Below are positions 6,452-8,976 of a stretch of DNA of 8,976 nucleotides, in pieces. Position 1 is the first letter of the stretch. Each line of letters opens with the position of its first letter. Position numbers and translations under genes: made by a program. Source of the stretch: DATMXT01 sp035560415 (GTDB taxonomy: Bacteria > Bacillota > Clostridia > Oscillospirales > Feifaniaceae); contig DATMZG010000014.1 of assembly GCA_035560415.1 (NCBI GenBank), positions 1 through 8,976 of the forward strand. The letters are read 5' to 3'. The notes beneath the pieces are model-generated. The model had not been told where the DNA came from, ran no database searches, and saw only the letters and a list, made by a program, of their open reading frames with translations.

Positions 6452-8869
6452 TCAAATGTCGCTCATGGTCTCGGCGTCATAGAACGTGTACCGGTTGCGG
6501 CCCCGCTGCTTTGACTTGTAGAGCGCGATGTCGGCCTTGTGGAAAAGCTCTTTATAGGTCGTCGCGTCCCGCGGTGCAATGGCGACGCCGAGGCTGATTG
6601 TGGCCTGCACAAGCGGCTTGTTGTCCATGATGACCGGCGACCGGTTCCAAATGTCGAGCAGCTTCTCAATTCTGTGGGAGAGGTGGTCGACGTCGCCCGA
6701 AAAAGAGCAGAAGACCGCAAACTCGTCCCCGCCCATGCGGCCGATGAGGTCGGTCGAACGGAAAAACTTGCGCAAAGACTCCCCCAAGAGCTTCAAGGCC
6801 TCATCCCCCACGATGTGCCCGTAGCTGTCGTTGACCCGCTTGAAATAGTCGAGGTCGATGACGATAAAGGCGTAGTCCATGCCAAAAGGCAGGTCCTGCT
6901 GCAGCAAGTTGATGGCCCGCAGCTCAAAGGCGCCGCGGTTTAAAAGCCCCGTCAGCACGTCGAGCTGCGCCTGCTTATTGGCGTCGTCGAGCCGCAGCTG
7001 ATAGACCATCACGGACGAGAGCAGGTCGCCGATGGCCGTCAGCGTGTCGACGTCGCAGACGCCCAGGGGGAAAATGAAGGGCGGCGACTGCGCCACGCGC
7101 CCGGTGAGCAGCAGCGCCACCGCCCGGTTTTTCACCGCAATCGGAACCGAGACAAAATAGGGCAGCTTTATGAGCTCCCTGAGCTCCGAAAATCTCGCCT
7201 GCGCATCTTCGGCCGTGACCAGCACGCTGCGCCCCGGCTCGAGCAGCTCGGGGTCTATGTCCACTTGCAGCCCCATCAGCGCGTCTTTTTCTTCGGGCGT
7301 GTACCCCTGGAGCACAAAGGGGGTGAACTTGCCGTCCTCCCCGAGCATGAGGGCGGCGGTCTTATGCATGCCGAGCACCGTGCTGATGCGCTGTGCGACA
7401 TGGAATAAGGCGCGGCCGCTTCCGACTCGGCCGTGCCGCAAAAACACCGTGAGCTCCGCGAGCAGATTAAATCCGCGTCTCCTGTGCTCCAGCTCGTACT
7501 GAAGCCCCAGATACTGCGCGTTTATCTTTAAAATTTTGGCCGTGTTGCGTTTGCAGATGCCCGGCATTGAGGCAAGGCGCACCTCTTCGTCCGACTGGGG
7601 ACGACATCGGTCGCCCGTCGTCTTCTTTTGCCCGGCGGCGGGGGATAAAGCTGCGGCTGCGCCGTCGCCCCGGCGCTTTGTCAAAAGGCAGAGCACGCCG
7701 GTCCAGTCGAGGGGGCGGGGCCGGCCGCCGACCGGCGCAATTTCGGCCCCCATATAAATGCCGAGAAACGGCACTTTGTCCCCCAGCGCCTTTTGCACCA
7801 CAAGGGCGTCCTCGGTCTCGAGGTCGCCATATCCGGCGCACCGGCCGATGCAGTCGATGTAGAGGGCGAAAATGGGCTCGCGGCCCGCGAGCCGCGCAAA
7901 GGCCTCCTCAATGACGGGCTTGATATATGTAAGCTCCAGCGGCCTTGCCATCAGCTGAAAGCGGGTGCCCTCCCGCATGTCGGGCTCCGACATGACGATG
8001 CCGCCCTGCGCCTCGTCCACGTCGATGCAAAGCCTCGTCACATAGTCCTCGCCTGTGAAATCGCCCATGAGCTCCCCGTAATTGACGCCTAAGAGCAGGG
8101 AAAATGGATATTCCCGCACGGTGAGGGCGCTCCCCAGCAGGTCCTTCAGCATCGAAAGGGCCGGCACTCCGTCAATTTCGGTGATGGTGGCGCCCTCAGC
8201 TTTCGTGACCGTGTGGTAGGGGGTGATGGGGGTGCAGCCGTGAATGACGGTGCTCTCCACAAGGACATCGTCCGAAAAAGCCAGCGCAAAGAGCTCGCCG
8301 CAAGCGCCCGGCGAGGTGTCCTTCGGGTGCGGCCTGAAAAGATAGTCCCCCCGAAGCCCCGCGCCCGTGACTCTTGGCAAAAAGCCGAGTTCTTTTTCAA
8401 CGCCCTCCAAAAGCCATGTGCCCCTTGGCAGGCGGGAACTCGTCTCAGGGTCGCCCGGGCCGTAAAAGAGCATGACCGAAGTGTCCGGCTTCACGCCTGC
8501 CCGCGCAAGCTGCCCGCCAAGCCAGCGGCCCGTCTCCATGTCGCTCCCGGGGCGCTCCCCCTCTTCCACAACGGCGCTGCACCGCACGCCGTCCAGCCAG
8601 AGCATGGCGACGCCGACCTGATTGTCGGCATATCCGAAATCCTCGCTTGTGACGACGCCGACGGCGCCCCCGCCCAAAATTCGCGGCGCAGCTCCGGCAA
8701 CCCGCGCGATGCCCTCCCGCAGCAGCCGCCGGTTGTGCCAGTCGGTGCAAAAGAACAAAACGAGGTCGCAGCAGTCCGCCCTTCCGGCCTTTGCGAGGGC
8801 CATTTCCGCCGCCTGCCGGCCTGCGGTCGCGCTGTCGGAATTGTTGCTGTAGCCTACGCCTACCTGCAT
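6452..8869 (-). CDS. FIST-GAF-GGDEF sensor diguanylate cyclase
   Basis: A predicted cytoplasmic enzyme of 805 residues that would make cyclic di-GMP from GTP in response to a small ligand. Residues about 35-225 resemble FIST-N and about 250-395 FIST-C, a sensory pair proposed to bind small ligands such as amino acids; the late motif I-Y-M-G-A-E-I-A-P-V-G is typical of FIST-C. Residues about 398-436 are a poorly structured linker and about 440-465 a possible helical segment. About 470-625 looks like a GAF domain. About 635-800 is a GGDEF domain with an intact M-G-G-D-E-F at 712-717, D-x-L-T-G-L-x-N-R at 637-645, and an inhibitory-site R-x-x-D (704-707) exactly five residues before GGDEF. Synthesis with product feedback is therefore likely. 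No transmembrane segment is evident. The start at 8869 is chosen because GAGGA lies seven bases before it; the in-frame ATG codons at 8911 and 8962 lack a ribosome site. There is no EAL domain. The GGDEF call is very secure and FIST is good; GAF is less certain. Confidence 0.9.
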   Translation of the reverse strand: MQVGVGYSNNSDSATAGRQAAEMALAKAGRADCCDLVLFFCTDWHNRRLLREGIARVAGAAPRILGGGAVGVVTSEDFGYADNQVGVAMLWLDGVRCSAVVEEGERPGSDMETGRWLGGQLARAGVKPDTSVMLFYGPGDPETSSRLPRGTWLLEGVEKELGFLPRVTGAGLRGDYLFRPHPKDTSPGACGELFALAFSDDVLVESTVIHGCTPITPYHTVTKAEGATITEIDGVPALSMLKDLLGSALTVREYPFSLLLGVNYGELMGDFTGEDYVTRLCIDVDEAQGGIVMSEPDMREGTRFQLMARPLELTYIKPVIEEAFARLAGREPIFALYIDCIGRCAGYGDLETEDALVVQKALGDKVPFLGIYMGAEIAPVGGRPRPLDWTGVLCLLTKRRGDGAAAALSPAAGQKKTTGDRCRPQSDEEVRLASMPGICKRNTAKILKINAQYLGLQYELEHRRRGFNLLAELTVFLRHGRVGSGRALFHVAQRISTVLGMHKTAALMLGEDGKFTPFVLQGYTPEEKDALMGLQVDIDPELLEPGRSVLVTAEDAQARFSELRELIKLPYFVSVPIAVKNRAVALLLTGRVAQSPPFIFPLGVCDVDTLTAIGDLLSSVMVYQLRLDDANKQAQLDVLTGLLNRGAFELRAINLLQQDLPFGMDYAFIVIDLDYFKRVNDSYGHIVGDEALKLLGESLRKFFRSTDLIGRMGGDEFAVFCSFSGDVDHLSHRIEKLLDIWNRSPVIMDNKPLVQATISLGVAIAPRDATTYKELFHKADIALYKSKQRGRNRYTFYDAETMSDI

Positions 8870-8876
8870 TTTCTCT

Positions 8877-8881
8877 TCCTC
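8877..8881 (-). promoter_or_regulatory. Ribosome binding site of the FIST-GGDEF gene
   Basis: On the minus strand GAGGA lies seven bases before the ATG at 8869. It sets the start 31 codons downstream of the longest possible reading frame. Confidence 0.65.
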
Positions 8882-8890
8882 GCTTTGCGC

Positions 8891-8907
8891 GCTTGAAAAT
8901 CTCAAGC
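8891..8907 (-). repeat. Inverted repeat upstream of the FIST-GGDEF gene
   Basis: GCTTGA (8891-8896) and TCAAGC (8902-8907) are exact reverse complements around five bases. The repeat lies about 20 bases before the start codon and just ahead of the ribosome site. It may be an operator or an mRNA hairpin. The promoter is not clear: AT-rich sequence at 8951-8976 could hold a -10 box, but its -35 partner would lie outside the window. Confidence 0.4.
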
Positions 8908-8976
8908 TCATTTTTTGCGGGACATGTCGCCTGAAGACTGCGGGAGTTGGATATAAAAACAAGTTTTATGTATATG

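Noticed and set aside
8213..8896. 227-residue plus-strand open frame antisense to the FIST-GGDEF gene
   Set aside because: The composition is typical of a shadow frame, and the opposite strand encodes clear domains across the same stretch.
8870..8962. N-terminal extension of the FIST-GGDEF protein
   Set aside because: No ribosome site precedes the ATG codons at 8962 or 8911, and the added residues do not match the FIST fold. GAGGA precedes the ATG at 8869.
1..8976. Mobile element, phage, CRISPR or tRNA content
   Set aside because: No transposase, integrase, repeat-spacer pattern or cloverleaf was seen, and the codon use is even across all genes.

Overview
The window looks like chromosome from a GC-rich, endospore-forming member of the Clostridia. 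Four things point that way: a SleB-type spore cortex-lytic enzyme, strong GGAGG-type ribosome binding sites, sigma-A promoters with near-perfect TTGACA boxes, and an extracellular lipoprotein flavin reductase of the kind common in anaerobic Gram-positives. Codon use is GCC/GGC-rich throughout. This is why many long antisense reading frames appear; none of them looks real. I see no RNA genes, CRISPR arrays, insertion sequences or phage genes. The longest stretch without a gene is about 180 bases.

Layout: (1) 53-1807 (+), a secreted FMN-bind/FAD lipoprotein reductase of the fumarate reductase-like superfamily, ended by a clear intrinsic terminator at 1861-1907. (2) 1987-3399 (+), an APC-superfamily amino acid permease with its own sigma-A promoter. 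(3) 3444-4097 (+), sleB, starting 44 bases after the permease, with a sigma-G-like promoter overlapping the permease stop codon. (4) 4166-4387 and 4384-6399 (+), feoA and feoB, overlapping by four bases. They are driven by a sigma-A promoter whose -35 box overlaps the sleB stop codon, followed by a palindrome resembling a DtxR/IdeR-family operator at the expected transcription start. (5) 6415-6444, a bidirectional terminator with a GCAA loop between convergent genes. (6) 6452-8869 (-), an 805-residue FIST-N/FIST-C/GAF-like/GGDEF protein, probably a ligand-controlled diguanylate cyclase.

The genes do not form one pathway. They are a ferrous iron uptake operon, a germination enzyme, a transporter, a respiratory-type reductase and a second-messenger enzyme placed close together. 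The compact control regions are the most notable feature: two promoters are built into the stop codons of the genes upstream, and no terminator separates sleB from feoAB.

Nothing here is clearly a new multi-gene system. The best leads are the reductase, which lacks the substrate-handling residues of known fumarate and urocanate reductases, and the FIST-GAF-GGDEF sensor, whose ligand is unknown.
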